Source: Spirochaetaceae bacterium
GTDB taxonomy: Bacteria > Spirochaetota > Spirochaetia > DSM-27196 > SLAA01
NCBI GenBank assembly: GCA_003556605.1
Contig: PWQX01000055.1
Location: 1 to 40,452 of the forward strand
DNA: 40,452 nt
Reading direction: 5' to 3'
The notes under the pieces are model-generated. The model had not been told where the DNA came from, ran no database searches, and saw only the letters and a list, made by a program, of their open reading frames with translations. Below are positions 9,030 through 17,458 of this stretch, one piece after another; the first letter of the stretch is position 1; every line of letters starts with the position of its first letter. The position numbers and the translations under genes are program-made.

Positions 9030-9794
9030 ATGAGTACACCAGAAAAACCGACAAGCGAATACGCTGAAAAGATCAGTTCTCAACTGCGGCGGATCAACGA
9101 GGAAGAGCACGAGGCAATACGTGCGGCGGCGGGAGTTCTCGCGGCGCAGATTAAGGCGGATCGGTTGATACACGTATACGGGCCGGGCGGGCATTCCAAT
9201 TTGGCGCCGCAAGAGGTGTTCTTTCGGGCGGGCGGCCTGATGCATTTCAGCGCCGTCCTCGACGAGGGAACGCTTCTGAATAACGGAGCGCTGCGTTCAA
9301 TGGCTATTGAGCGGACGCCCGGGTATGGTCGAGTTGTAATAGAGAACTGCGGTTTGGGTGAGGATGATGTCCTGATTATCGTAAATGCGTACGGTATCAA
9401 CAGTGCGACGATAGATGCAGCGATTACCGCCAAGGAGCGGCGCGTGAAAACGATCGGGGTTACCTCAGTTGAACACGCGGACTCCACCATGCCCGATCAT
9501 CCGGCGAGGCATCCGTCGCGCCGCAATCTCCACGAGATCGTGGACTTGGTTATCGACAGTAAGGTTCCAATTGGTGATGCGGTTATCGAGATTGCCGGCA
9601 TCGGCCAGAACATCGCCGCTATTTCGACGTTCTGCAACGCCTACATCATGAACTGCCTCGTGATCGAAACGGTGCAGTGTCTAGCGGAGCAAGGCATCAC
9701 TCCGCCGATTTGGCGTAGTGGTAACGCTCCGGGCGGCGACGAATGGAACAATCAGTTTATCTCTAGATTCAGGTCACGAGTTCCCAACCTGTAG
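9030..9794 (+). CDS. SIS-domain sugar isomerase-like protein (UPF0309 type)
   Basis: A 254-residue SIS (phosphosugar-binding) domain protein of the UPF0309 type. Features are HVYGPGGHSNLAPQEVFFRAGG near residues 47-70, LNNGALRSMAIER near 90, VLIIVNAYGINSATIDAA near 118, and VDLVIDSKVPIGDAVIEI near 177. SIS domains bind phosphorylated sugars and act as isomerases, aldolase partners or regulators. Here it probably handles the sugar phosphate imported or deacetylated by the neighbouring genes. The ribosome site AGGAGAAGG precedes ATG 9030. The N-terminal helical region (residues 1-40) is typical of the subgroup. Confidence 0.75.
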   Translation: MSTPEKPTSEYAEKISSQLRRINEEEHEAIRAAAGVLAAQIKADRLIHVYGPGGHSNLAPQEVFFRAGGLMHFSAVLDEGTLLNNGALRSMAIERTPGYGRVVIENCGLGEDDVLIIVNAYGINSATIDAAITAKERRVKTIGVTSVEHADSTMPDHPARHPSRRNLHEIVDLVIDSKVPIGDAVIEIAGIGQNIAAISTFCNAYIMNCLVIETVQCLAEQGITPPIWRSGNAPGGDEWNNQFISRFRSRVPNL

Positions 9795-9813
9795 CACTTC
9801 ACGATCCAGCCGC

Positions 9814-9892
9814 CTGACCGGTTCCGCCGGCCGGCATGCAGCGGCGCGTGCCGGTCGGGGCGGCATATACCGGCTGGTGTGCCGCCGGTCAG
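9814..9892 (+). other. Branched inverted-repeat structure in intergenic region
   Basis: An 8-bp outer stem (9814-9821 CTGACCGG with 9885-9892 CCGGTCAG) encloses two hairpins: 9829-9839 with 9846-9856 (11 bp including two G-T wobbles) and 9861-9867 with 9878-9884 (7 bp including one wobble). The result is a small three-way-junction fold between the SIS gene and the trp promoter. It could be a repeat element, an RNA end structure or a small RNA. No T tract follows. Confidence 0.4.
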
Positions 9893-9963
9893 CGTGCGGC
9901 GGCTCGTGCCGAGCGAACCGGGTGCTTTTTGGTCCTCCGCTGCGATAAATCGTTGTGTTCTGC

Positions 9964-9992
9964 TTGACAACTATTTCGCCATGCGGTACAGT
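9964..9992 (+). promoter_or_regulatory. trp operon promoter
   Basis: A consensus TTGACA (9964-9969) and TACAGT (9987-9992) are separated by exactly 17 bases. Transcription should start near 9999, leaving only about 35 bases before trpE, too short for a leader-peptide attenuator. Confidence 0.75.
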
Positions 9993-10003
9993 GCGGCCTC
10001 AAG

Positions 10004-10023
10004 TGTTTCTCTTAGTAGAAACA
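10004..10023 (+). promoter_or_regulatory. Palindrome in trpE leader: candidate operator or RNA hairpin
   Basis: TGTTTCT (10004-10010) and AGAAACA (10017-10023) are perfect inverted repeats around a 6-base centre, lying at about +5 to +24 and touching the AAGGAAGG ribosome site. As DNA it is a likely repressor site. As RNA it would partly mask the ribosome site. It does not match the enteric TrpR box. Confidence 0.5.
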
Positions 10024-10033
10024 AGGAAGGTGT

Positions 10034-11479
10034 ATGGCGAGACACGACTGCATAATCAAGGTCCTTCCCGGCGAGCGGTTCACGCCGTACGCGCTCGCTC
10101 ACAAGCTCGGCGCCTCGGTGGTGCTGGAATCGGCTTCGTTCGACAAGGGGCGCGAGCGGTACTCGATGCTGATGGTGCAGGAAGCGTTTCGGGTGATTGA
10201 AACCACAGGCGGCATCGTCTTGGAGCGCGACGGCAAGCGGCTGAGGCTCAACAGCACGGCGCGTGATATTCTCGACGTGCTGCGCTACTTCGCGAACCAG
10301 CACACGCTGCCGCAGCAGGACTTCCCGTTTCCTGTGGGCGGCATCGGCTTTCTCTCCTACGAGTTTGCTTCGCGCTGCGACGCGATTCGCTTCACCGAGA
10401 AGCCCGACCCGCTGCAACTGCCGCTTGCGGCGTTTATGTTCGGCCACGTGTTTGTGGTCTTCGACCACTACACCGACCTTCTGTACCTCATTGGGGTGAA
10501 TTACGACGAGCACGTGATAGCGCTCGAGCGCGCGGTCGCGGCGGTTGAAGAACGCATCAACGATCTGAACTTCAATTACCTGCAGAGCACCGAGCGGGAG
10601 TACTCCGCCGCGGTGCACGAGCCGGAGCACGAACGCGAGCGGTTTCTGCGGGGTGTACAGACGCTGCGTGATGAGATCATCAAGGGGAACCTCCTGCAGG
10701 GGGTGCTGTCGCGCCGGCTCACCGTAGAGACTGATCTTCCTGCCTTGGAAGCGTACCGGCGGCTTCGCACCGCAAACCCCTCGCCGTATCTCTTCTACCT
10801 TGATTTCGGTGATTATCAGCTGTTCGGCTCTTCGCCTGAAGTGCACGTGCGCGCCAAGCACGAGCGGGTGACGATTCGCCCGATCGCCGGGACCCGCAGG
10901 CGTGGAGCAAGCCGCGAGCAGGACCACGAGCTCGCTGCTGAGCTCCTTGAAGACCCTAAGGAACGCGCCGAGCACCTCATGCTCGTGGACCTCGCGCGGA
11001 ATGACATAGGGCGTGTATGCCGGCCCGGGTCGGTTGCGGTTCAGGATTTCATGACGATAGAGCGCTACTCGCACGTGATGCATATTGTCTCGCAGGCCAA
11101 CGGTACGCTTGCCGCAGGCAAGAGCGGGATTGATGCGCTGCGAGCCACCTTCCCGGCCGGTACGGTGTCGGGTGCGCCCAAGATTCGCGCTATTGAGACC
11201 ATAGATCGCCTCGAGCCGTATCCGCGCCGCTTTTATGCCGGGCTCGTGGGATACGTGGAACCGGGCGGCAACCTCGATACCTGTATCACCATTCGCAGCG
11301 CGTTGAAGCTGGACGGGCAGCTGGTGCTGCAGGCCGGCGCGGGGGTGGTATACGACTCGCTGCCGGAGCGCGAGCTTCAGGAGACCGGTGAGAAGCTGGG
11401 CGCGCTTGCCAAGGCTGCCGGAATCAGCTTGGAAGGGGTTCAGGATGGCGCGGCGGCACAAACCATCGGCGCGCAGTAA
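10034..11479 (+). CDS. trpE: Anthranilate synthase component I
   Basis: A 481-residue chorismate-using enzyme that makes anthranilate with the glutaminase subunit TrpG. The chorismate-binding domain is clear: LLQGVLSRRL near residue 220, PSPYLFYLDFGDYQLFGSSPE near 253, PIAGTRRRG near 283, ERAEHLMLVDLARNDIGRV near 318, and GTVSGAPKIRA near 377. The N-terminal ligand domain is shorter and more divergent. Length fits TrpE rather than PabB, and the following trpGD, trpCF, trpB and trpA genes confirm this. The start at 10034 has an AAGGAAGG ribosome site. The gene is preceded by a strong promoter and a palindrome. Confidence 0.95.
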   Translation: MARHDCIIKVLPGERFTPYALAHKLGASVVLESASFDKGRERYSMLMVQEAFRVIETTGGIVLERDGKRLRLNSTARDILDVLRYFANQHTLPQQDFPFPVGGIGFLSYEFASRCDAIRFTEKPDPLQLPLAAFMFGHVFVVFDHYTDLLYLIGVNYDEHVIALERAVAAVEERINDLNFNYLQSTEREYSAAVHEPEHERERFLRGVQTLRDEIIKGNLLQGVLSRRLTVETDLPALEAYRRLRTANPSPYLFYLDFGDYQLFGSSPEVHVRAKHERVTIRPIAGTRRRGASREQDHELAAELLEDPKERAEHLMLVDLARNDIGRVCRPGSVAVQDFMTIERYSHVMHIVSQANGTLAAGKSGIDALRATFPAGTVSGAPKIRAIETIDRLEPYPRRFYAGLVGYVEPGGNLDTCITIRSALKLDGQLVLQAGAGVVYDSLPERELQETGEKLGALAKAAGISLEGVQDGAAAQTIGAQ

Positions 11480-11485
11480 TGCGCG

Positions 11486-11527
11486 GGCCGGTAGCTCGGT
11501 GCGCAACCGGCCGGCGTGCGCGCCGGC
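11486..11527 (+). other. Overlapping mutually exclusive hairpins between trpE and trpGD
   Basis: GGCCGGT (11486-11492) pairs with ACCGGCC (11506-11512). GCCGGCG (11510-11516) pairs with CGCCGGC (11521-11527). The two stems share bases 11510-11512, so they compete. They sit in the 114-base gap, the only sizeable gap in the operon. Confidence 0.4.
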
Positions 11528-11593
11528 GACCGCGGTGCGGTAAGCGTGCGGGTGTCCCCATCTCGGTAACATCACGGCGGCAAGGAGCACGAA

Positions 11594-13285
11594 ATGATTT
11601 TGCTGATCGACAACTATGATTCCTTCACTCACAACCTTTATCAGTACCTGCGCGAGGTGGGCGAGCACGAAGTTCAGGTGGTTCGTAACGACCGCATTAC
11701 GGTCGGCGAGATCGAGCACCTTGCCCCCAGTCACATTGTAGTCTCGCCTGGACCGGGCAGGCCCGATGACGCCGGGGTGTCGTTGGAGGTGGTGCGGCGC
11801 TTCGCGGGCGAGGTTCCGATCCTGGGGGTGTGTTTGGGACACCAGGTGATTGCGCAGGCGTTTGGCGCGCGCGTGGTGCAGGCAGAGCGTATTGTACACG
11901 GCAAGGCCGAGCCGATTACGATAGACGGTCAAGGGCTGTTTCGCTCAATTGCTTCGCCGGCGGTGTTTACCCGCTACCACTCGCTGCTGGTAGACCCCAA
12001 CAGCCTGCCGGCGGAGCTGGAGCCGACGGCTTGGAGCGCCACCGGTGAGCTCATGGGCTTGCGCCACCGCGCGCTCTTGCTAGAGGGCGTGCAGTTTCAC
12101 CCCGAGTCGATCGCGAGCGAGGACGGCAAAAAGCTTCTGCGCAACTTCCTGTACTACCGGCGTGAACCGTTTGTGGCCAAGGCGCGGCTCGAAGAGTTGA
12201 TTGCCGGACAAGACATGAGCCAAGGAGAAGCGGAGAGCTTCATGGAGGAGCTCACCGAAGGCAACCTCAGCACGGCGCAGGTTGCGGCGTTCCTCACGGC
12301 GTTCGCGGCCAAGGGAGCGAGCCCGCAGGAAATCGCGGGCTGTGCCGGGGTGCTGCGGCGAAAGCGCGTGGCGGTGCGTGCCGAGCGGCCGGTGCTAGAT
12401 ACCTGCGGAACCGGTGGCGACGGGTGGGGCACTTTCAATATCTCGTCGTTCGCGGCGCTGCTTGCCGCGGCGTGCGGGGCGGCGGTCGCGAAGCACGGTA
12501 ACCGTGCGGTGAGCTCACGCAGCGGGAGCGCTGAGTTCTACCGCGAGCTGGGTCTGCCGGTGGATCTCGCTCCGGCGCAGGCCGAGGCGCTTCTGAATGA
12601 AACCGGCTTCGCGTTCTTGTTTGCGCCCACTTACCACGGAGCGATGAAGCACGCCGCGCCGGCGCGCAAAGAGCTTGCGCTGAAGACGATCATGAATCTA
12701 CTCGGCCCGCTCGCGAACCCCGCCGCCGCCGAGTTTCAGCTGATTGGGGTATACGCTGAGGATTTGTGTGAACCGGTAGCGCGTGCCGCGCAGCTCTTGG
12801 GTGTGCGCCGCGTGATGGTGGTGCACGGGCTGGACGGTATCGACGAGCTGTCGCCGGCGGCGCCGAGCCGGGTAGTGTACTTCGACGAGCACGGTCGCTT
12901 TGAAAACCAGCTGCTTTCGCCCGAGCGCTTTAAGCTCGGAGTATTCAAGAGCGAAGAGATCATCGGCGGTGACGCGGCAGCGAACGCGGCCGATGCACGC
13001 GCGCTGGCCGGCGGCGCGGGGCGGCCGGCGTTGCAGGCTGCGGTGGTGCTGAACGCCGGGGCGGCGCTGTACGTATACGGTGCGGCTGACTCTATCGAAG
13101 GCGGCGTTGAGCGTGCGCGTGCAGCGCTTGCCGAGGGAGCCGTACGCGCAAAGCTGGCAGAGGTGCGCACCGCGGCCGAGCGGCTGAAAGAGCGTGCGAG
13201 CGGCCGTGGTGCGGCAGCCGGCGCCGGCACGGCGGGTGACGGGGGCGGCAACGGAAAACGCGGCGCCGCGGGGGCGCGCGGATGA
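11594..13285 (+). CDS. trpGD: Fused anthranilate synthase glutaminase / anthranilate phosphoribosyltransferase
   Basis: A 563-residue fusion. Residues 1-190 are a class I glutamine amidotransferase ([16 protein letters not shown], oxyanion [11 protein letters not shown], catalytic Cys in GVCLGHQ, His/Glu in GVQFHPES) that supplies ammonia to TrpE. Residues 200-530 are TrpD, which joins anthranilate to [21 protein letters not shown] near 265, [15 protein letters not shown] near 300, and LLGPLANPA near 373. The C-terminal 30 residues are a Gly/Ala-rich tail. The start at 11594 follows a GGCAAGGAGCACGAA-type ribosome site. The stop overlaps the trpCF start by four bases (ATGA), implying coupled translation. 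Confidence 0.95.
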   Translation: MILLIDNYDSFTHNLYQYLREVGEHEVQVVRNDRITVGEIEHLAPSHIVVSPGPGRPDDAGVSLEVVRRFAGEVPILGVCLGHQVIAQAFGARVVQAERIVHGKAEPITIDGQGLFRSIASPAVFTRYHSLLVDPNSLPAELEPTAWSATGELMGLRHRALLLEGVQFHPESIASEDGKKLLRNFLYYRREPFVAKARLEELIAGQDMSQGEAESFMEELTEGNLSTAQVAAFLTAFAAKGASPQEIAGCAGVLRRKRVAVRAERPVLDTCGTGGDGWGTFNISSFAALLAAACGAAVAKHGNRAVSSRSGSAEFYRELGLPVDLAPAQAEALLNETGFAFLFAPTYHGAMKHAAPARKELALKTIMNLLGPLANPAAAEFQLIGVYAEDLCEPVARAAQLLGVRRVMVVHGLDGIDELSPAAPSRVVYFDEHGRFENQLLSPERFKLGVFKSEEIIGGDAAANAADARALAGGAGRPALQAAVVLNAGAALYVYGAADSIEGGVERARAALAEGAVRAKLAEVRTAAERLKERASGRGAAAGAGTAGDGGGNGKRGAAGARG

Positions 13286-14880
13286 GCGCCGAGCGCGGCG
13301 ATATCCTCCGGCGCATTCTCGATGACCGCCGCTCGCGTTTGGCGGCTTCAGGGCCGCAGCTCGGGTGTACGATTCCCGCCGAGCGTTCGGTGCCGGTGGT
13401 GCCGCCGCCGGCGGCGACCTCTCGCCACGGCGGTCCTGCGCTGTTTGAGATCAAACGCCGGAGCCCGTCGCGCGGCGCGATCGCCGCGGGCCTCGATGCG
13501 GTCGCGCAGGCCGAACGCTATCATCTGCACGCGGCGCGGGCGTTTTCGGTGCTCACCGAAAGCGCCTATTTCGGCGGTTCGCTGGACGATCTGGTCGCGG
13601 TGAAGGCTCGTTTTCCCGGGTGCTGCGTGCTGCGTAAGGATTTCCTGCAGCGCGAGGATGAGATCGACGTTTCGTACCGCGCCGGTGCGGACCTCGTGTT
13701 GCTGATAGCCGCGGCGCTCGAGGAGGCGGAGCTCGAAGCGCTGCACGCTGCGGCGTCGGCGCAGGGCATTGGGGCGTTAGTGGAGCTGCACGACCGCGCG
13801 GACCTCGAAAAGGTGCGCGGGCTGAAGCCTCCGCTTGTGGGGATCAACAGCCGTGATCTGCGCACGTTCCGGGTGGATCGGCTTGCGCCGCTCGCGCTTG
13901 CCGCCGAGATCGAGTGGGACTGTACTCTGGTGTACGAGTCGGGGATTAGCGGCTATGAAGATGCGCTTGTGGCCGCGGCTTCGGGGTTTGAGGGTGTGCT
14001 TGTAGGTGAAGCGGCGATGCGAAGCCCTGAGCTGGTCGGTGAAGTGCTTGCCGGACAATCAGACGGCCTTGCCGCGGCCTCGTTCAAAGCTGGAGTTTCG
14101 GCCGCCGAAGGCGGCAACGGCGGAGACCGCGCGGGTAAGGGGCAGAACGGGGGAAATAGCCGACGGGGAGCTGCCGGCTTCGGCCGCGGTGGGTGTCTCG
14201 GTAACCCGCGGTTCTGGGCTGAGCTCATGCGCCGGCGGGCACCGGCGGCACACAGCTGCCGCCGGCCGCTGGTGAAGATCTGCGGCCTTGTGCATGCGGA
14301 TGACGGGCGGCTCGCAGCCGAGCTCGGCGCCGATGTGCTCGGTTTTGTATTCGCCGACTCCCCCCGCCGCGCCGGCCCGGCGCTGCTCGAGGAGCTCGCC
14401 GATTTGCAGTGCTTGAAGGTAGCGGTGGTGCAGAGCAGCGCCGGCGGGCTTGCTCGTGAGGTGTGCCGGCTGCTGCACGCGGGACTGCTCGATGCGGTAC
14501 AGTTTCACGGTGACGAAGCGCCGGCGCAGTGCCTGCAGCGTGCCTTTCCCTACTACAAGGCGCTGCGGTTGCGCGGCACTGCCGACCTCCATGCGGCCCG
14601 TACCTATGGTTCGCCCCGGGTTTTGGTCGATGCGTTCGACCCCCATCGCGCCGGTGGGACCGGAAAGCGCATCGCCCCTGAGCTGGTGCAAGCGGCCGCC
14701 GAGCACGGGCCCTTATGGCTTGCCGGTGGGCTCAGCCCCGGAAACATCGCCGCGATCATCAGGGCGTATCGTCCTGAGCTGGTGGACGTTTCCAGCGGGG
14801 TTGAGCGAACCGCGGGGCGCAAAGACGCTGCGAAACTTGAGCGTTACATGAAGGAGATACGGCATGCAGTCACGGTATAA
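13282..14880 (+). CDS. trpCF: Fused indole-3-glycerol phosphate synthase / phosphoribosylanthranilate isomerase
   Basis: A 532-residue two-enzyme fusion for consecutive steps of tryptophan synthesis. Residues 1-260 are Trp[14 protein letters not shown] near 55, [15 protein letters not shown] near 88, [12 protein letters not shown] near 117, [10 protein letters not shown] near 190, and YESGISG near 218. A Gly/Arg/Ala-rich linker of roughly 60 residues follows. Residues 325-530 are Trp[13 protein letters not shown] with its catalytic Cys, [23 protein letters not shown], and [10 protein letters not shown] near the end. Order and content match the E. coli TrpC(F) arrangement. The start overlaps trpGD by four bases and the end overlaps trpB by 17. 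Confidence 0.95.
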   Translation: MSAERGDILRRILDDRRSRLAASGPQLGCTIPAERSVPVVPPPAATSRHGGPALFEIKRRSPSRGAIAAGLDAVAQAERYHLHAARAFSVLTESAYFGGSLDDLVAVKARFPGCCVLRKDFLQREDEIDVSYRAGADLVLLIAAALEEAELEALHAAASAQGIGALVELHDRADLEKVRGLKPPLVGINSRDLRTFRVDRLAPLALAAEIEWDCTLVYESGISGYEDALVAAASGFEGVLVGEAAMRSPELVGEVLAGQSDGLAAASFKAGVSAAEGGNGGDRAGKGQNGGNSRRGAAGFGRGGCLGNPRFWAELMRRRAPAAHSCRRPLVKICGLVHADDGRLAAELGADVLGFVFADSPRRAGPALLEELADLQCLKVAVVQSSAGGLAREVCRLLHAGLLDAVQFHGDEAPAQCLQRAFPYYKALRLRGTADLHAARTYGSPRVLVDAFDPHRAGGTGKRIAPELVQAAAEHGPLWLAGGLSPGNIAAIIRAYRPELVDVSSGVERTAGRKDAAKLERYMKEIRHAVTV

Positions 14881-16087
14881 CGATTACTTCGGAGAGTTCG
14901 GGGGCCGCTACGTCGCCGAGGTTTTGCGCGGCCCGCTCGATGAGTTGCAGCACGAGTTCTGTGCGGCCTTCGACGATCCGGAGTTCCACGCCGACCTCGA
15001 GCGCGTACGCGACCAGTTCATTGGGCGGCCGACCCCGCTGCTGCACGCCGTCAATACCTCGACCGAGCTGGGGGGCGCGCAGATTTACGTGAAGCTCGAG
15101 GGACTGGCGAATACCGGCGCCCACAAGATCAACAATGCCGTCGGCCAGGCACTGCTTGCCAAGCGTATGGGCAAGCGGCGCGTGATCGCCGAGACCGGAG
15201 CCGGGCAGCACGGGGTAGCGACCGCCGCGGTTTGCGCTACGCTCGGGCTTGAATGCACCGTCTACATGGGCGAAGTTGACCGGCGCCGGCAGCGCCCGAA
15301 CGTTTTCTGGATGGAGCTCTACGGAGCGCAGGTGGTGCCGGTACGAAGCGGGGCGCAAACGTTGAAAGACGCGGTGAACGAGGCGCTGCGCGACTGGGCG
15401 GCGAGCTTTGCCGACACGCATTACCTCATCGGCTCGGCGTTGGGCCCCTCGCCGTTTCCGGATATGGTACGTGAGTTTCAGGCCGTGGTGGGCCGAGAGA
15501 CGCAGCAGCAGCTCGCCGAGCATGGGCTCACGCCCGCCGCGCTGATCGCCTGTGTGGGCGGCGGGTCAAACGCAATCGGATTTTTCGAGCCCTACCTCGA
15601 GAGTGAAACACCGCGGCTCATCGGTGTGGAAGCCGGTGGGCGCGGAATCGAGACCGGGGCACACGCTGCGCGCATGCTGGGCCTTGGCCGTACCGGCATT
15701 CTGCAAGGATACAAGAGCAAGTTTCTGTTGAGCGAAGACGGCCAGGTTGCGGCGACGCATTCGGTATCGGCCGGTCTTGATTATCCCGGCATAGGCCCAC
15801 AGCTGGCGCATCTCGGCGAAAGCGGGCGGGTGGAGTTCCGGCGAGCCGCGGACGCGCAAGCACTCGAGGCGCTGCGTGCGTTCGCCCGCAACGAAGGGGT
15901 GATCTTTGCACTTGAAAGCGCGCATGCAGCGGCGGCGGCAATGGAGCTTGCCCCGCAGTTGCCGTCCGAGAGCGTTATTGTGGTGAACATGTCCGGGCGC
16001 GGCGACAAAGACCTGTTCATCACTGCACGCGAGCTCGCCCCTGAGGCGTGGAAAACCTTCTTGAGCGAAGAGGAGGCCTCGTTATGA
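14864..16087 (+). CDS. trpB: Tryptophan synthase beta chain
   Basis: A 407-residue PLP enzyme that joins indole and serine. The PLP lysine is in HKINNAVGQALLAKRMG near residue 86, the catalytic Glu in AETGAGQHGVATA near 108, and the phosphate-binding loop is CVGGGSNAIGFF near 229. It begins with ..DYFGEFGGRYVAE, typical of TrpB1, the form that works with TrpA. The start at 14864 has AAGGAG at 14851-14856 and lies inside the last codons of trpCF. Its stop overlaps the trpA start (ATGA). Confidence 0.97.
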   Translation: MQSRYNDYFGEFGGRYVAEVLRGPLDELQHEFCAAFDDPEFHADLERVRDQFIGRPTPLLHAVNTSTELGGAQIYVKLEGLANTGAHKINNAVGQALLAKRMGKRRVIAETGAGQHGVATAAVCATLGLECTVYMGEVDRRRQRPNVFWMELYGAQVVPVRSGAQTLKDAVNEALRDWAASFADTHYLIGSALGPSPFPDMVREFQAVVGRETQQQLAEHGLTPAALIACVGGGSNAIGFFEPYLESETPRLIGVEAGGRGIETGAHAARMLGLGRTGILQGYKSKFLLSEDGQVAATHSVSAGLDYPGIGPQLAHLGESGRVEFRRAADAQALEALRAFARNEGVIFALESAHAAAAAMELAPQLPSESVIVVNMSGRGDKDLFITARELAPEAWKTFLSEEEASL

Positions 16088-16920
16088 GCGCAGCATCAAA
16101 AACCCCGGATCGGCATGACGCGGCAGCGCGCCGGGCGGTGATGGCGCATATGGTGGCGCATTACCCCGACCGCGAAAGCTCACTCGCGGTAGCGCGGGCC
16201 TTGCTCGCGGCAGGGGTGGCCTACCTCGAGGTCCAGTTTCCCTTTTCCGACCCCAGCGCCGACGGGCCGGTGATACAAGAGGCCAATAGCGCTGCGCTCG
16301 ATGCGGGTTTCCGGGTTGACGATGGGTTTGCGTTGGTGTCCGAGATCACCCGCGACGCTACCGTTCCGGTGTATCTCATGACCTACGCAAGCTTGGTCGT
16401 CAGCCGCGGTGTCGAGGCGTTCTGCAGCGCGGCGGCGGTGGCGGGTGCTGCCGGGTTGATTGTCCCGGATCTGCCGTTCGATTACGACGAGGGGCTCTAC
16501 GCGGCAGGGAAGGCCGCCGGGCTCGAGGTGGTACCGGTGTTGGTGGCCGGGGTGCGCGACGAACGCTTGGCGCAGATCCTCGGCTGCCGGCCCGAGTCGG
16601 TTTACGTGGCGCTTCGCGCCGGCATCACCGGTTCGGAGACCGTTCTGGACGATGCGACCGTTCGGTTTCTCGATTGTGTAAAAGCCGCCGGCTGCCGCGT
16701 GTTCGGCGGTTTCGGGGTGCGCCGCCGCGAGCAGGTTGAGCAGCTTGCACCGCACCTCGACGCTGTGGTGGTCGGCTCACAGTTCGTACGCGCGCTGGCG
16801 GGCGCTGTGGACGAGGCGCCCGGCAACCGTGCGGCAGCCGCCGCGGCGGTAGGCGCCGCGGCGCGCGAGCTGGTGTGGGGCACCGCCGCCGCCTCGCAGT
16901 CCGGCGCGCCCGCCGGCTAA
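16084..16920 (+). CDS. trpA: Tryptophan synthase alpha chain
   Basis: A 278-residue TIM-barrel enzyme that releases indole from indole-3-glycerol phosphate. The catalytic Glu is in LEVQFPFSDP near residue 50 and the catalytic Asp in SADGPVIQ near 60. VPVYLMTYAS and GLIVPDLP follow near 98 and 130, and GFGVRRREQVEQL near 215 forms the phosphate site. The family's PFSDPLADGP appears as PFSDPSADGP. The C-terminal 30 residues are Ala-rich and probably disordered. I chose ATG 16084, which overlaps the trpB stop, over the further upstream 16048. It is the last trp gene. Confidence 0.95.
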   Translation: MSAASKTPDRHDAAARRAVMAHMVAHYPDRESSLAVARALLAAGVAYLEVQFPFSDPSADGPVIQEANSAALDAGFRVDDGFALVSEITRDATVPVYLMTYASLVVSRGVEAFCSAAAVAGAAGLIVPDLPFDYDEGLYAAGKAAGLEVVPVLVAGVRDERLAQILGCRPESVYVALRAGITGSETVLDDATVRFLDCVKAAGCRVFGGFGVRRREQVEQLAPHLDAVVVGSQFVRALAGAVDEAPGNRAAAAAAVGAAARELVWGTAAASQSGAPAG

Positions 16921-17018
16921 CCCCGCGGCGGCACGGCAGCGTAACCGCTTTGCCTCGCGGGGCAAGCAGCCGCAGGCCTGAGCGCAACCGCCTTGCCGCG
17001 CCGGGTACACAGCTGCAG

Positions 17019-17048
17019 TTGGCGCGGCGGGTCCATAATTGCTACATT
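17019..17048 (+). promoter_or_regulatory. Probable thioredoxin gene promoter
   Basis: TTGGCG (17019-17024) and TACATT (17043-17048) are separated by 18 bases and place the transcript start about 42 bases before the thioredoxin ATG. CATAAT at 17034-17039 is an alternative -10. This would let trxA be expressed apart from trp. Confidence 0.4.
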
Positions 17049-17096
17049 GAGCGGCAACACGGTCGTGTGATACCGTACCCAACAAGGAGTGCCCCA

Positions 17097-17414
17097 ATGA
17101 AAGTAACGTTGACACCTGATAACTTTGAGCATGAGGTCTTGAGCTCCGATATCCCGGTCCTCGTAGATTTCTGGGCCGAGTGGTGTATGCCGTGTAAAAT
17201 GATCGCTCCGGTACTCGAGGAGCTCGCCGAGGAGTACGAAGGCAAGCTGAAGATCGGCAAGCTCAATGTAGACGATAACGGCGACCTGGCAGCGCAGTAC
17301 AATATCGTGAGCATTCCGACGATGCTGTTTTTCAAGGGCGGCGAGATCGTAAAGCAGCAAATCGGTGCGGTGCCCAAAGAACACCTCAAGCAGACTATCG
17401 ACGAGTTGGTCTAA
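17097..17414 (+). CDS. trxA: Thioredoxin with WCMPC active site
   Basis: A 105-residue cytosolic thioredoxin that reduces protein disulfides. The fold is complete: VLVDFWAEWCMPCKMIAPVLEELA, KLNVDDNGDLAAQYNI, and the cis-Pro loop SIPTMLFFKGG. The active site is WCMPC rather than the usual WCGPC, a change expected to shift redox potential or partner choice. ATG 17097 is supported by AAGGAG eight bases upstream and by family length. The longer open frame to 16875 overlaps trpA and is rejected. Confidence 0.95.
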   Translation: MKVTLTPDNFEHEVLSSDIPVLVDFWAEWCMPCKMIAPVLEELAEEYEGKLKIGKLNVDDNGDLAAQYNIVSIPTMLFFKGGEIVKQQIGAVPKEHLKQTIDELV

Positions 17415-17458
17415 CCGACCGAAGCAAGGGCCGGATGATTGCTGCTCCGCGACCACGC

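Noticed and set aside
9993-10033. trp leader-peptide attenuator
   Set aside because: The leader is only about 35 bases and has no Trp-codon frame.
9971-11932. A 653-residue open frame on the minus strand
   Set aside because: It lies opposite trpE and the start of trpGD, with no domain pattern and His/Arg-rich composition. It is a GC-rich shadow frame.
16875-17096. Longer thioredoxin with an N-terminal extension
   Set aside because: It overlaps trpA, is Arg-rich, and the ATG at 17097 has an ideal ribosome site and family length.
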